NCBI RefSeq assembly: GCF_003710865.1
Contig: NZ_RHHO01000052.1
Location: forward strand, 1 to 63,136
Length of the DNA stretch: 63,136 bases
DNA from: Brevibacillus borstelensis
GTDB taxonomy: Bacteria; Bacillota; Bacilli; Brevibacillales; Brevibacillaceae
Direction: 5' to 3'
Below the pieces are notes generated by a model. That model saw only the letters and a program-made list of their open reading frames with translations, was not told the DNA's origin and did not search any database. The translations under genes and the position numbers were made by a program. This document shows, in pieces, positions 33,362-43,249 of this stretch (position 1 is the first letter of the stretch; every line of letters begins with the position of its first letter).

Positions 33362-34726
33362 ATGCTATCACTATTTCGGCCTGCGCCACCTATCGAAAGA
33401 CTGCCTGACGAGAAAATTGATTCTGAGTATAAAAAGTACAGGCTGAAAGTTTTTCTGGGAATCTTCATCGGTTATGCAGCGTATTATCTTCTTCGCAAAA
33501 ACTTCTCGCTTGCCATGCCGTATCTGACCGAGGAAGGGTTTTCAAAATCCGAGCTTGGCTTCGCCCTGTCAGCCATTTCGATCGCCTACGGGATCAGCAA
33601 ATTTGTCATGGCTATCATATCGGACCGAAGCAACCCGCGAATGTTCCTGCCAGCCGGTTTGATTCTTTCTGCCATCATCAGTTTACTGATGGGATTCGTC
33701 CCTTTCTTCACTTCTTCTGTGACGATCATGTTTGTCATGCTGTTCCTGAACGGTTGGTTCCAGGGTATGGGATGGCCTCCATCCGGGCGTGTCCTTGTCC
33801 ACTGGTTCAGCATTAGCGAACGCGGAAACAAGACCGCCATCTGGAACGTAGCCCACAACGTCGGCGGAGGGTTGATGGCGCCGATTGCTGTTGCGGGTGT
33901 GGCCCTGTTCGCCGGGCTTTCGGGAGGCTCCTCCTCCGGGTATGAAGGCGTGTTTATCCTGCCTGCTCTCGTAGCAGTTGTCATGGCTTTTGTCACGTAT
34001 GCGCTGGTGCGCGATACTCCGCAGTCGGTAGGTCTGCCGCCGATCGAAGAATATCGCAATGACTATCCGACCAAAGAAAAGAAAACGTTTGAAACGGAAT
34101 TGTCTACAAAGGAAATCCTGTTCAAATATGTACTGAATAATAAATGGGTCTGGGCAATCGCGATTGCCAACATTTTTGTCTACTTCGTACGTTACGGCGT
34201 TCTGGACTGGGCACCGACCTACTTGAGCGAGGAAAAAGGTTTTGACATGAGCAAGTCCAGCGTCGCCTACTTCCTGTACGAGTGGGCAGGCATCCCGGGA
34301 ACGCTCTTGTGCGGCTGGATCTCCGACAAGCTGTTTAAAGGACGCCGGGGACCTGCAGGGTTTGTCTTCATGCTGGGCGTATTGATCGCTGTTCTTGTTT
34401 ACTGGTTCAACCCGCCTGGACATTCCGTAATCGATATGATCTGCTTGATTGCAATCGGTTTCCTGATTTACGGTCCAGTCATGTTGATCGGTTTGCAAGC
34501 GCTTGATTTTGTTCCGAAAAAAGCTGCCGGAACCGCTGCCGGCCTTACGGGTCTGTTTGGTTACCTGGGCGGTACGGTTACAGCCAACGCCTTGATGGGT
34601 GTCATCGTTGACGCGTCCGGCTGGGATGCAGGGTTTATTTTGCTCACGGTTTCGTGCGCTTTGGCAGCTCTCGTATTTGCGCTTACATGGAATGTACGCG
34701 GACAAGAGGTTGTAAAAAATCAGTAA
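33362..34726 (+). CDS. glpT: Glycerol-3-phosphate transporter (GlpT)
   Basis: A 454-residue MFS antiporter exchanging glycerol 3-phosphate for inorganic phosphate. [19 protein letters not shown] near residue 35 and [19 protein letters not shown] near residue 130 are typical of the organophosphate:phosphate antiporter family. Twelve membrane segments are expected. ATG follows AGGAGGAG; an ATG 31 codons upstream lies inside the leader terminator and is rejected. Control is predicted at two levels, CcpA at the cre site and antitermination in the leader. No glpQ follows. Confidence 0.93.
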   Translation: MLSLFRPAPPIERLPDEKIDSEYKKYRLKVFLGIFIGYAAYYLLRKNFSLAMPYLTEEGFSKSELGFALSAISIAYGISKFVMAIISDRSNPRMFLPAGLILSAIISLLMGFVPFFTSSVTIMFVMLFLNGWFQGMGWPPSGRVLVHWFSISERGNKTAIWNVAHNVGGGLMAPIAVAGVALFAGLSGGSSSGYEGVFILPALVAVVMAFVTYALVRDTPQSVGLPPIEEYRNDYPTKEKKTFETELSTKEILFKYVLNNKWVWAIAIANIFVYFVRYGVLDWAPTYLSEEKGFDMSKSSVAYFLYEWAGIPGTLLCGWISDKLFKGRRGPAGFVFMLGVLIAVLVYWFNPPGHSVIDMICLIAIGFLIYGPVMLIGLQALDFVPKKAAGTAAGLTGLFGYLGGTVTANALMGVIVDASGWDAGFILLTVSCALAALVFALTWNVRGQEVVKNQ

Positions 34727-34859
34727 AAAACAAGCAATAACCAATAAATAAAAGGCTTCACTCCTTGAAGCAAGACGTCTTTTCAAAGCTCAAAGCCAGC
34801 ATAGTCAAGGGCGCAGGGACAAATGAGCGCCCTTGACGCGATGGCAAAGAGAAACAGAC

Positions 34860-34884
34860 GCTTCTCAGGGATGAAGCCTTTTTT
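34860..34884 (+). terminator. Probable terminator downstream of glpT
   Basis: GCTTC and GAAGC around an 8-base loop, followed by CTTTTTT. Two more hairpins without T tails (34751-34782 and 34806-34835) lie between it and glpT. Confidence 0.55.
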
Positions 34885-34926
34885 ATGTGCGGACGTACGT
34901 ACAGCCAGGCTGCGTATGTTTTCGTT

Positions 34927-35979
34927 TTACGATCTCATCATTTGTCTCACCAATTCACGATTGCGCTGTTTAAACACCTCATTGTGGGAGGAGACCATTG
35001 CGCTTTTGCCGGCATCCGGCTGGACAAATTGCTTTGCTTTGTTTACAGCGTTCGCAGCATCCTGGAAAGCCCCCGCGATCAAGTGCAGCTTCCCGTCGTA
35101 GTGCAAAATATCTCCGGCAGCGTAAAGTCCGGCTACCGAGGATTCGGAGTTGGCATTGCCGGAGACATAGAAGTCATCGACCAAGTCGATGTTCAGTGTG
35201 CTGTTTTTCAATAGGCCCGAATCTCGTTCATAGCCGTGATTGATAATGACTTCATCGACGGGCAAATACGAAACCTCTCCCGTTTCATGGTTCGTCAGCT
35301 CAACACTCTCGATTTCTTCGTGATTCGCCGATGCGACCAGCTTCGTAATCGACGTATGAAAAAAGCAGACAGCAGAGCTGTTCAAAAGCTGCGTGACCTG
35401 CGCTTCATGGCCCTTTAGCGCGTCCTTTCGGTACGTCAGGTACACTTTTTTCGCGATCGGCTCCAATTCGTTGGCCCAATCGATCGCAGAATTCCCTCCG
35501 CCGGAAATGATGACGGTCTTATCCCGGAAATACTTCAAAGACTTTACCGTGTAGTGCAAGTTGGCTACCTCAAATCTCTCGGCACCTTCGATCTCCAGCT
35601 TTTGCGGAGTCAATATCCCGCTTCCGACAGCGACGATCACTGTTTTTGAGTAGTGCTTTCGGCCAGAGGCCGCATGCAGGACAAAAATCCCTTCCTCGTC
35701 TCGGGTGATTGACTCTATTTTCTCGTTCAACACAACCTCCGGATGAAACGTCAATCCTTGCTTGACCAACTGCTCGATCAATTTCTCTCCGGTTATCGGA
35801 GTCAGCCCTCCCACGTCCCAAATCATTTTTTCCGGATAGACGTGAATTTTGCCGCCCAAATGCGGCTGGTATTCGATCAGCTTTGTTTTCATCTCCCGCA
35901 GCCCGCTGTAAAAAGTGGAGTAAAGCCCTGCCGGTCCCCCGCCTATCACTGTCACATCGAATAGTTCCTGACGCTCCAT
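34927..35979 (-). CDS. Ferredoxin/flavodoxin-NADP+ reductase, thioredoxin-reductase-like (YumC/YcgT type)
   Basis: A 350-residue FAD/NADPH enzyme. FAD site: VTVIGGGPAGLYSTFYSG (about 10-27); NADPH site: VIISGGGNSAIDWANEL near 155; second FAD contact: LYAAGDILHYDGK near 285. It lacks the CxxC redox pair of thioredoxin reductases, which places it with ferredoxin-NADP reductases of the YumC type. A Fur box lies directly upstream and it is divergent from an iron importer, as with Fur-regulated YcgT in B. subtilis. A role in reducing imported ferric siderophore is an inference. Confidence 0.88.
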   Translation of the reverse strand: MERQELFDVTVIGGGPAGLYSTFYSGLREMKTKLIEYQPHLGGKIHVYPEKMIWDVGGLTPITGEKLIEQLVKQGLTFHPEVVLNEKIESITRDEEGIFVLHAASGRKHYSKTVIVAVGSGILTPQKLEIEGAERFEVANLHYTVKSLKYFRDKTVIISGGGNSAIDWANELEPIAKKVYLTYRKDALKGHEAQVTQLLNSSAVCFFHTSITKLVASANHEEIESVELTNHETGEVSYLPVDEVIINHGYERDSGLLKNSTLNIDLVDDFYVSGNANSESSVAGLYAAGDILHYDGKLHLIAGAFQDAANAVNKAKQFVQPDAGKSAMVSSHNEVFKQRNRELVRQMMRS

Positions 35980-36009
35980 GTCCGATTCACTCCTTGACCA
36001 ATAACATGC

Positions 36010-36028
36010 AATTGATTATCATTATCAA
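36010..36028 (-). promoter_or_regulatory. Fur box upstream of the ferredoxin reductase
   Basis: AATTGATTATCATTATCAA, close to the Fur consensus, about 30 bases before the reductase start. Confidence 0.85.
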
Positions 36029-36073
36029 CGAAGTATACACGCATTTCTTTGTTTTTACAATACAGTGCAGCTA

Positions 36074-36134
36074 TTGACAACAAAAAAGACGGATACTATA
36101 TTATTTTTGAAAGCGATACTGATAATCATTATCA
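36074..36134 (+). promoter_or_regulatory. Promoter and Fur box of the iron ABC importer
   Basis: TTGACA (36074-36079), 17-bp spacer, TATATT (36097-36102), followed by the Fur box ATACTGATAATCATTATCA (36116-36134) over the early transcribed region. Confidence 0.88.
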
Positions 36135-36169
36135 CCTATTTCCATATTCCTGTAAACGGGGTGTGACAC

Positions 36170-36961
36170 ATGGTTCGGCTGTATACGGATAATGTAAGCA
36201 TTGGCTACGGAGAGCGCTTGATTGTGAAAAACCTCAGCGTTCAGATTCCCGACAAAAAAATCACCACCATCATCGGTTCAAACGGCTGTGGAAAATCTAC
36301 GCTGCTAAAAGCAATCACGCGCATTATTTCACATCAGTCCGGCGCAGTCATTCTGGACGGAGAAAGCATCGCCAAAGAAAACACCAAGCTGTTGGCGAAA
36401 AAAATGGCCATTCTTCCGCAAACGCCGGAGAGCGCCAGCGGACTTACGGTCGGCGAACTGGTCTCCTATGGCCGCTTTCCCTATCAAAAAGGCTTTGGGC
36501 GCTTGAGCAAAAGAGATTATGAAGTTATTGACTGGGCACTCGAGGTGACTGGAACAAAAGAGTTCAAGTTCCGTCCTGTCGACGCCTTGTCAGGCGGCCA
36601 GCGCCAAAGGGTGTGGATCGCCATGGCCCTCGCACAGGAAACGGAAATTATTTTTCTCGATGAGCCGACAACCTATCTGGATATGGCCCACCAGCTGGAG
36701 GTTCTGGAGCTGCTGCAGAGACTGAATGCTGAACAGGAGCGCACGATTGTGATGGTACTGCATGATTTGAACCAGGCCGCCCGCTTTGCCGACTTCATCA
36801 TCGCCTTGAAGGACGGGGAAGTCGTGAAGGCGGGAGATTGCGAAGAAGTGATGACACCCGAGGTCCTTAAAAAAGTGTTTCGCATCGATGCGGAAATCGG
36901 GCGCGACCCGCGTACGAACAAACCGGTTTGCGTCACCTACAACCTGATCAAAGGAGATTAA
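36170..36961 (+). CDS. fhuC: Iron-siderophore ABC transporter ATP-binding protein (FhuC/FepC type)
   Basis: A 263-residue ATPase: Walker A GSNGCGKST near residue 38, Q-loop LPQTP near 82, signature LSGGQRQR near 142, Walker B IIFLDEPTT near 163, H-loop VLHD near 198. ATG follows GGGGTGTG. It is the first gene of a four-gene importer operon. As no ATPase accompanies the sirABC-like importer at 4.6-7.8 kb, this protein might serve both, as FhuC does in S. aureus (inference). Confidence 0.92.
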   Translation: MVRLYTDNVSIGYGERLIVKNLSVQIPDKKITTIIGSNGCGKSTLLKAITRIISHQSGAVILDGESIAKENTKLLAKKMAILPQTPESASGLTVGELVSYGRFPYQKGFGRLSKRDYEVIDWALEVTGTKEFKFRPVDALSGGQRQRVWIAMALAQETEIIFLDEPTTYLDMAHQLEVLELLQRLNAEQERTIVMVLHDLNQAARFADFIIALKDGEVVKAGDCEEVMTPEVLKKVFRIDAEIGRDPRTNKPVCVTYNLIKGD

Positions 36962-36965
36962 CGCG

Positions 36966-37889
36966 ATGAAAAAGTTTTTGTTCCCCTTCTTTCTGCTGCT
37001 CTCCCTCATCGTCAGTGCCTGCAGCGGGCAGCCGACTGAGCAAAAGGGAGCCGCATCCCCCGCGGAAACCGCTTCGGAAACGATTACCTACCAGTCGGAA
37101 AACGGGCCTGTTCAGGTGCCTGCCCACCCCCAGCGGGTGATCGTGCTGTCCAACTTCACCGGACACGTGCTGTCTCTTGGGGTGAACGTCGTAGGCACCG
37201 ATTCATGGTCGTTAAAAAACCCTCGTTTTGCGGAAAAACTGAAAGACGCTCAAGAAGTGTCCGATGAGACGCTGGAAAAAATTATTGAGCTGCAGCCCGA
37301 TCTGATCATTGGCCTGTCAAACGTCAATAACGTGGACAAACTGAACAAAATCGCGCCTACGGTTATCTACACGTACGGAAAGGTGGATTACCTGACGCAG
37401 TTCCTGGAGATCGGCAAGCTGTTGAACAAGGAAAAAGAGGCGCAAGCGTGGATCGATGACTTCAAGCAGCGGACCCAAAAGGTCGGAGCCGAGATCAGAG
37501 CGAAAATCGGTGAGGACAAAACCGTTTCCGTGCTTGAAAAATTCGACAAGCAGCTATATGTATACGGCAACAACTGGGGCCGCGGCACAGAGATTCTTTA
37601 TCAGGAAATCAAGCTGAACATGCCCGAAAAGATCAAGGAAACAGCTCTCAAAAGCGGCTACTACGCGGTTTCATTGGAAGTTCTCCCCGAGTTCGTCGGC
37701 GATTACCTGATTCTCAGCAAGAACAAGGATACAGATAATTCATTCCAGGAGACCGAAACGTATAAAAACATTCCGGCGGTTAAAAACAATCGCGTTTTTG
37801 AAGCGCCTATGATGGAGTTTTATTTTAACGATCCTCTAACACTGGAGTATCAACTGGAGTTCTTTACAAAAAGCTTTCTTGGCCGCTGA
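36966..37889 (+). CDS. Iron-siderophore substrate-binding lipoprotein (FhuD/YfiY-like)
   Basis: A 307-residue lipoprotein with lipobox LIVSAC (cysteine about residue 19) and a Class III binding-protein fold: RVIVLSNFTGHVLSLGV and LQPDLIIGLSNV. AAAGGAG lies within the 3' end of the ATPase gene and drives its ATG. It binds a ferric siderophore, probably of hydroxamate or carboxylate type; the ligand is not fixed by sequence. A hairpin follows the gene and may raise its level relative to the permeases. Confidence 0.9.
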   Translation: MKKFLFPFFLLLSLIVSACSGQPTEQKGAASPAETASETITYQSENGPVQVPAHPQRVIVLSNFTGHVLSLGVNVVGTDSWSLKNPRFAEKLKDAQEVSDETLEKIIELQPDLIIGLSNVNNVDKLNKIAPTVIYTYGKVDYLTQFLEIGKLLNKEKEAQAWIDDFKQRTQKVGAEIRAKIGEDKTVSVLEKFDKQLYVYGNNWGRGTEILYQEIKLNMPEKIKETALKSGYYAVSLEVLPEFVGDYLILSKNKDTDNSFQETETYKNIPAVKNNRVFEAPMMEFYFNDPLTLEYQLEFFTKSFLGR

Positions 37890-37922
37890 TTGATCCTGCT
37901 TATCGTGCTGAAGGTTCCTATC

Positions 37923-37966
37923 AAGGGGGTTTTCCCTGATCGCCTGTCTCCTGTCAGGCCCCCTTT
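37923..37966 (+). other. Intra-operon hairpin between binding protein and permeases
   Basis: AAGGGGG and CCCCCTT enclose an inner CCTGA/TCAGG stem. There is no T tail, so it is more likely an mRNA-stabilising or attenuating structure than a full terminator. Confidence 0.6.
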
Positions 37967-37995
37967 AATCCAAACAAAGAAAAGATGGTAGACAG

Positions 37996-39006
37996 ATGAC
38001 GAAAGAAAACCAACGCTCGATCCCATTTGGATACAAATTGATCGCGGGCTTGCTTTCATTTGCCGCCATGTTTGTGATCGCCATGGTATTCGGGGCCGCT
38101 GACACGACTATCGGCGACGTATGGCTGGCCATTGCTTCCGATGCGACTGGCGATACGCTCTCGATGATTCGGGAAATTCGTCTTCCGCGCGAGATTGGCG
38201 CCATTTTCGTCGGCTCTGCACTGGCGGTGGCCGGTGCCATCATGCAAGGGATGACGAAAAACCCGCTCGCTGACCCGGGTCTGCTCGGTTTGACGGCTGG
38301 CGCCAACGCGGCTCTGGCCGTCGCGATTGCCCTGCTCCCGTCCGCCAATTCCTTTCATCTGATGATCGCCTGCTTTATTGGCGCAGCGATCGGAGCGATA
38401 CTGGTTTTCGGGATGGGTGCGATGAAAAAAGGCGGCTTTTCTCCACTGCGCATCGTCCTGGCCGGTGCTGCCGTGTCCGCGTTCCTGTACGCAGTCGCGG
38501 AAGGCGTCGGCATTTACTTTAAAATTTCCAAAGACGTTTCCATGTGGACCGCTGGCGGATTGATCGGCACGTCGTGGAGCCAGCTCGAAATCATTGTTCC
38601 GTTTATTGTACTCGGCATTCTTCTTGCGGTTTTCCTTTCCCGGCAGCTGACGATTCTCAGCCTGAGCGAAGAAGTGGCCGTCGGATTGGGTCAAAAGACG
38701 ATGCAGATCAAGACGGTTCTGTTTGTTGTCATCATTCTGCTTACAGGCGCATCTGTGGCCCTGGTCGGAAACATGACCTTCATCGGACTGATGGTTCCCC
38801 ATATCGTCCGGGCCATTGTAGGAACGGATTACCGCTTTATCATTCCGATGTCGGCGATAGCCGGGGGCTCATTCATGCTGTTTGCCGATATGCTCGGACG
38901 GACCATGAACGCCCCGTATGAAACGCCAGTGGCGGCTATCGTTGCGATGATGGGGCTTCCGTTTTTCCTGTTCGTCGTGCGCAAGGGAGGGAAAGCATTC
39001 TCATGA
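37996..39006 (+). CDS. Iron-siderophore ABC permease (FecCD family, FhuB-like)
   Basis: A 336-residue permease. Family motifs: IREIRLPREIGAIFVGSALAVAGAIMQG near residue 57 and GNMTFIGLMVPHIVRAIVG near 258, the ATPase-coupling loop. About nine or ten membrane helices. The ribosome site before ATG 37996 is weak (AAAAGATGG). Its stop overlaps the start of the second permease. Confidence 0.9.
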   Translation: MTKENQRSIPFGYKLIAGLLSFAAMFVIAMVFGAADTTIGDVWLAIASDATGDTLSMIREIRLPREIGAIFVGSALAVAGAIMQGMTKNPLADPGLLGLTAGANAALAVAIALLPSANSFHLMIACFIGAAIGAILVFGMGAMKKGGFSPLRIVLAGAAVSAFLYAVAEGVGIYFKISKDVSMWTAGGLIGTSWSQLEIIVPFIVLGILLAVFLSRQLTILSLSEEVAVGLGQKTMQIKTVLFVVIILLTGASVALVGNMTFIGLMVPHIVRAIVGTDYRFIIPMSAIAGGSFMLFADMLGRTMNAPYETPVAAIVAMMGLPFFLFVVRKGGKAFS

Positions 39007-40010
39007 TTCATCCCGCTTTGCTCCGAAAACAGCGCGTCGTGCTGGCTGTTCTGCTCGCTCTGATTATCGCGACCTTTGCCATCGCCATGGGTATCGGGTA
39101 CTCCTCCCTGTCTTATGACCGGCTGATCCCGACGCTTCTCGGCCAAGGCACGTTCAAAGAGGAATTCGTGTTGTTTTCCATCCGTTTGCCCCGCATGATC
39201 GTCACCCTGCTTGCGGGGATGGCGCTCGCGTTGTCGGGCTCCATTTTGCAGGGCATCGCCCGAAATGACCTGGCCGATCCCGGAGTCATCGGCATCAACT
39301 CGGGAGCAGGCGTCGCCCTGGCCGTTTTCTTTTTGTTTTTCCCGGTGAAGGCCGGCGCTTTTGTCTATTTGCTTCCGCTGGTCGCGTTTGCCGGGGCTAT
39401 CGTCACGGCCTGCCTGATCTACCTGTTTTCCTACAGCAAAAAATCCGGTCTGCAGTCCGTGCGGCTCGTGCTGACCGGGGTTGGCTTTTCGATGGCATTG
39501 TCAGGCGTCATGATCGTGCTCATCTCATCTGCCGAACGCGAGAAGGTGGATTTTATCGCCAAATGGCTGGCGGGGAATATTTGGGGCTCGGACTGGCCTT
39601 TCATTTGGGCCATTCTCCCGTGGCTGGTGATCCTGGTTCCGTTTGCGTTCTACAAAAGCCAGCGATTGAATCTCCTTTCGTTAAACGAGCCTGTGGTGAT
39701 CGGCGTCGGGCTGGAGATTGAAAAAGAACGTCTCGTGTTGCTGGTGACGGCTGTCGCGCTGGCTGCTGCGGCTGTTTCAATTACGGGAGGGATCGCGTTT
39801 ATCGGACTGATGGCCCCCCACATCGCGAAGGCTCTCATCGGCCCGAGACACCAGCTGTCGCTCCCCATCGCGATTCTGATCGGCGGATGGCTGCTGTTAT
39901 TCGCAGATACCATCGGGCACAATCTCGTGGACCCCGAAGGCATTCCGGCAGGGATCATGGTTGCTCTGATCGGAGCGCCGTACTTTATTTACCTGTTGCT
40001 GAGAAAATGA
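39003..40010 (+). CDS. Iron-siderophore ABC permease (FecCD family, FhuG-like)
   Basis: A 335-residue permease pairing with the preceding one. SIRLPRMIVTLLAGMALALSGSILQGIARNDLADPGVIG lies near residue 60-100, and GGIAFIGLMAPHIAKALIG near 260. ATG overlaps the previous stop (ATGA). It ends the operon, which closes with a strong terminator. Confidence 0.9.
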   Translation: MIHPALLRKQRVVLAVLLALIIATFAIAMGIGYSSLSYDRLIPTLLGQGTFKEEFVLFSIRLPRMIVTLLAGMALALSGSILQGIARNDLADPGVIGINSGAGVALAVFFLFFPVKAGAFVYLLPLVAFAGAIVTACLIYLFSYSKKSGLQSVRLVLTGVGFSMALSGVMIVLISSAEREKVDFIAKWLAGNIWGSDWPFIWAILPWLVILVPFAFYKSQRLNLLSLNEPVVIGVGLEIEKERLVLLVTAVALAAAAVSITGGIAFIGLMAPHIAKALIGPRHQLSLPIAILIGGWLLLFADTIGHNLVDPEGIPAGIMVALIGAPYFIYLLLRK

Positions 40011-40045
40011 CGCAAAACCGTTCAGTCAACCGTTTTGTTGCCACC

Positions 40046-40091
40046 AAAGGCTCATCCCCCTTACCTGAAAAATGGCGGATGAGCCTTTTCC
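40046..40091 (+). terminator. Terminator of the iron importer operon
   Basis: AAAGGCTCATCC pairs with GGATGAGCCTTT, followed by TC. Confidence 0.8.
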
Positions 40092-40172
40092 TGCCCAACC
40101 TGTACCCCGTTCGTTTTCCTTGCCCAGGCAAGCAAACAGCCCGCACATACTCCCCTACTCCCGCCACGCGCT

Positions 40173-40816
40173 TTACATGGAACCAACAGCCTCTTCAACA
40201 GGTGTTTCTCCCGACAGAAGTTCAAAGGTTTTACGGTATGTGTTTTCCGCATTGATGACTGCAACTATTGCTTGGGCCACATCAGCACGGGGGATGCCGA
40301 CCGTTCGATCTCCCGTTATCCGCTCGGCCGCTTGGATTTTCCCCGTTCCCGGAACGTCCAGCAGCCTGCCAGGCCGGATGATTGTATAGTTGAGCCTGGT
40401 TGATGCCAGCTTTTCATCGGCGTCTCCTTTTGCCTGATAGTAATGTCTCATCGATTCCGGCCCCTTTTCGGGCGTATCGGCGTTCATCGAGCTTACCATG
40501 ATGAATCGGGTAATGCCTTTCCGCTCCGCCGCTTCAATCATTTTTTGATTGCTCCCAGGCGATCGACGAGCTCCGTTTTATCGCTGCCCGTATGCCCTCC
40601 CGAACCGGCTGTAAAGACAATAGCATCGACATTTTCCAGTGCATGGCTGAAATCTTCTTCTAGATCGGCGACGACCACTTCGCCACCCAACGCTTCCATT
40701 TCTTCTGTTTGATTTTTATCGCGAATCATCGCTACGGGATGGAAGCCTTTTTGGCCAAGCAAAGACACGACCTGCTTTCCTATTTTTCCGTGCGAACCTA
40801 CCACTAACACATTCAT
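40173..40816 (-). pseudogene. NAD(P)-binding SDR (YhfK/NmrA-like) with a poly-A frameshift
   Basis: Two frames form one atypical short-chain dehydrogenase of about 214 residues. The first (40816-40538) has the nucleotide-binding start MNVLVVGSHGKIGKQV and ends VDRLGAIKK-stop; the second (40541-40173) continues MIEAAERKGITRFIMVSSMN and ends near the normal C terminus. One extra A in the A6 run at the junction would restore GAIKKMIEAAE. It is either a recent 1-base deletion, a phase-variable tract or a sequencing slip. The function is unknown; the family often sits in stress regulons. Confidence 0.8.
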
Positions 40817-40864
40817 ATTGGATTCCCCCTTTGGGCGTATGCGGATTACTTTTGGCTATACCGA

Positions 40865-42514
40865 TTATTGCCTGATCTGCCAAAGAAAATGTGCATTTTT
40901 ATCAGGCAGCTTTATCTTCCACTCTCCACCGGGAAGCTGCCTTTCTACAAGGACAAGCGATAGCGTTACTTCTTTTGCCTCTTTGGGCACTTCTTTGACG
41001 ATCAGGGTCGTCACCGTATGACTTCCCTTCTGATCCGAATAGCTTCTTGTTTTCTCTACATCAAACTCCGCTTTATACACGTTTCCCTCTTTATCCGTGA
41101 CCAGCCATTCTGGAGGATCGTTGCCAATAGATTTCTGGATAGAATCAACCGTAATCCTGTAGGTAGAGAAGGCAGAGTCCGTTGCTTTTTCTTCCCGAAC
41201 GTCTAGTACCTCGTAGTGATTCCCTTCGTATTCCCCTCCCCGTAAGCCTTCGCCATGAAGAGGAACAACCAGCGAGAAATCTGCCCTTTCGGTAATGAAG
41301 ACGTCTTCCAAATGGAAAAACACGTCTTCTGCCGGTTCTTCAAACGGTGCGAAGTAATAGGTCATTTTGTTGCTGCCCGCTTGCTGCTCGTTTGAGCCGG
41401 GAAGTGTATAAATCAACCCCGACTCGAATTGATAATTGCTGTTTTGGCGGGAATCTGCGAGTATGTTGCCTTCTTTATCACGGATCGTAAATTCCGGGTG
41501 ATGGGATGAGAGCAGTCGAGTGGCCACCTCTTCCCTTGCGCCCTTTGCTTTCAACTCTTCCACTTGCCGCACTATTTTCTCCCTTGCTTCCAAGGTCCAC
41601 TCCGTCTCTACTTCCAATGCGGTCGCACTTGGCGCATATGTGATTTGTCCCAACTTGACGGTCATTCCCTTTGGGCTTGTGTACTGCTCTTCAACCTTCA
41701 GCTTTTTGGTTGCAGCAATACCTTTGCGCAAATCAACAGGAATCTCCATATTCAGATGGGTCTTATGCAGCTCCTTGGAACCGATGCCCTTAATCTCCAG
41801 ATGGACTGTGACCTGCTCAGGGGGATTTTCGAGAGGAAACACCAGGTCTGCATACTTATCTGTCCTACGAAACAGCGGGCTTCGCCGGATTACCTTGTCA
41901 TTTGCGTCCACAACATATACGTTGTTTGCTCCATAGGCAGGAAAAAACTGGTCCGGGAGTATCCGTCCTTGCGCATCCTCCAGGACATACGACAGCACAA
42001 TCCTGGTGGGATCGGCTATGACTTCCTTTACCCGCAGCGTTATTCCGTTGTCCGACACCGCTTGATTCAGCTCGGTGGAGAAGCCTTGTTTTGCCGCTTG
42101 TCTCAAGCCTGCCTCGCCTGTGATGGTCTGGAAAAAGGAAGACAGAAAAGCAGCAAACGCAGGAGAAACCTGGGTACCGATCGCCATAACCAGCACAGCC
42201 GCCGCGACAACAGATGAGACTAGCAGTCCTCTCCTTTTGGCTGGCCCCCCGCCCTTCTTCAGCACTGGATCAGATTTTTCTACTTCTATTCCTTCGTCTT
42301 GGATTTGCTGCATCACCTCGTTTGCAAAATCGTCAGGGAGCATCTCCATCATCCATCCGTCCCGGATCAATTCAACCTCTTTACTCACCCTCGCATAGAC
42401 AGCCTGGCATTTCCTGCAATGGCGCAAGTGAGCCTCCACCCGCAGAGTATCGGCCGCGTCTGTTTCCCGGTCTGCATAGGTGGGCAGAAGCGCTTGGCAT
42501 TCCTCACATTTCAT
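40865..42514 (-). CDS. Anti-sigma factor with zinc-finger and large extracellular domain (DUF4179-like)
   Basis: A 549-residue membrane anti-sigma factor. The N-terminal cytoplasmic zinc anti-sigma motif is H29-x3-C33-x2-C36, with C3 and C6 nearby. A single membrane helix follows at about 97-117 (LLVSSVVAAAVLVMAIG). The extracellular part of about 430 residues begins with GITLRVKEVIADPTRIVLSY, typical of DUF4179 sensors. ATG at 42514 follows GGGGTGG and overlaps the sigma-factor stop, so the pair is translationally coupled. It should hold the ECF sigma factor inactive until an envelope signal arrives. Confidence 0.87.
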   Translation of the reverse strand: MKCEECQALLPTYADRETDAADTLRVEAHLRHCRKCQAVYARVSKEVELIRDGWMMEMLPDDFANEVMQQIQDEGIEVEKSDPVLKKGGGPAKRRGLLVSSVVAAAVLVMAIGTQVSPAFAAFLSSFFQTITGEAGLRQAAKQGFSTELNQAVSDNGITLRVKEVIADPTRIVLSYVLEDAQGRILPDQFFPAYGANNVYVVDANDKVIRRSPLFRRTDKYADLVFPLENPPEQVTVHLEIKGIGSKELHKTHLNMEIPVDLRKGIAATKKLKVEEQYTSPKGMTVKLGQITYAPSATALEVETEWTLEAREKIVRQVEELKAKGAREEVATRLLSSHHPEFTIRDKEGNILADSRQNSNYQFESGLIYTLPGSNEQQAGSNKMTYYFAPFEEPAEDVFFHLEDVFITERADFSLVVPLHGEGLRGGEYEGNHYEVLDVREEKATDSAFSTYRITVDSIQKSIGNDPPEWLVTDKEGNVYKAEFDVEKTRSYSDQKGSHTVTTLIVKEVPKEAKEVTLSLVLVERQLPGGEWKIKLPDKNAHFLWQIRQ

Positions 42515-43068
42515 ACGGACCACCCCTTTGGCGAGCAGCGCATGGTATTCGCTCGTAATTTTTGTTTGGCGCGATGCAGCTTTACCTGGATTGTACTGAC
42601 GGGGATGCCAAGGATGTCGCTGATTTCCTGGTAAGAAAGGTCATTGCTATAGCGGAGAAGCAAGACAAGCTGATAGCTCTCTGGCAACGCGTCTAGCATT
42701 TCCCGCATTTCGGAAGCAAACTCCTTTTGAATATAGGCGCTTTCCGGCGTTTGTTCATTCGTCATCGAAAGCTGATCGATTTCATGAAAATCTACAGTCT
42801 GAAGCCTTTGACTTTTCTGCATATCAATGCAATGGTTGATCGCGATCCGACAGAGCCACGGGTAAAACTTTCTGTTCAGATCATAGCTGGCGAGCTTTTG
42901 AAACGCTTTTATAAAGCATTCCTGCGTCAGGTCTTTTGCCTCTTCTCTTGAGTGAACCATGCGGTACAGGACGTTGTATATTCTGTCTTTATATTTGGTA
43001 ATGAGATGCGCATACGCCTGTTTGTTGCCGTCCAACACCTGAAGGACCCAGTTCCGATCTTCATCCAT
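42511..43068 (-). CDS. ECF-type RNA polymerase sigma factor
   Basis: A 185-residue sigma-70 family protein with regions 2 and 4 only. Region 2 includes YNVLYRMVHSREEAKDLTQECFIKAFQKL (about 30-60) and FYPWLCRIAINHCID; region 4 includes LPESYQLVLLLRYSNDLSYQEISDILGIPVSTIQVKLHRAKQKL (about 128-172). AAAAGGAGG precedes ATG. It is followed by its anti-sigma factor and is divergent from a secreted protein gene that may be a target. No certain ECF promoter was identified. Confidence 0.93.
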   Translation of the reverse strand: MDEDRNWVLQVLDGNKQAYAHLITKYKDRIYNVLYRMVHSREEAKDLTQECFIKAFQKLASYDLNRKFYPWLCRIAINHCIDMQKSQRLQTVDFHEIDQLSMTNEQTPESAYIQKEFASEMREMLDALPESYQLVLLLRYSNDLSYQEISDILGIPVSTIQVKLHRAKQKLRANTMRCSPKGWSV

Positions 43069-43249
43069 CGATGTTCCTCCTTTTCACGCTCCCTACCCAA
43101 CCAATACTGAAAAACCAAACAAAAACTTACACCTTTTTTCCACAAATCGTCGAATGAGCCAATCAATCATTTTTACTGTAAGATTCACAAGCGCAATTCA
43201 GTAATGAGGAGTGTATGCCAAATCATGTAAAAAACAGGAGGCTTCTGAA

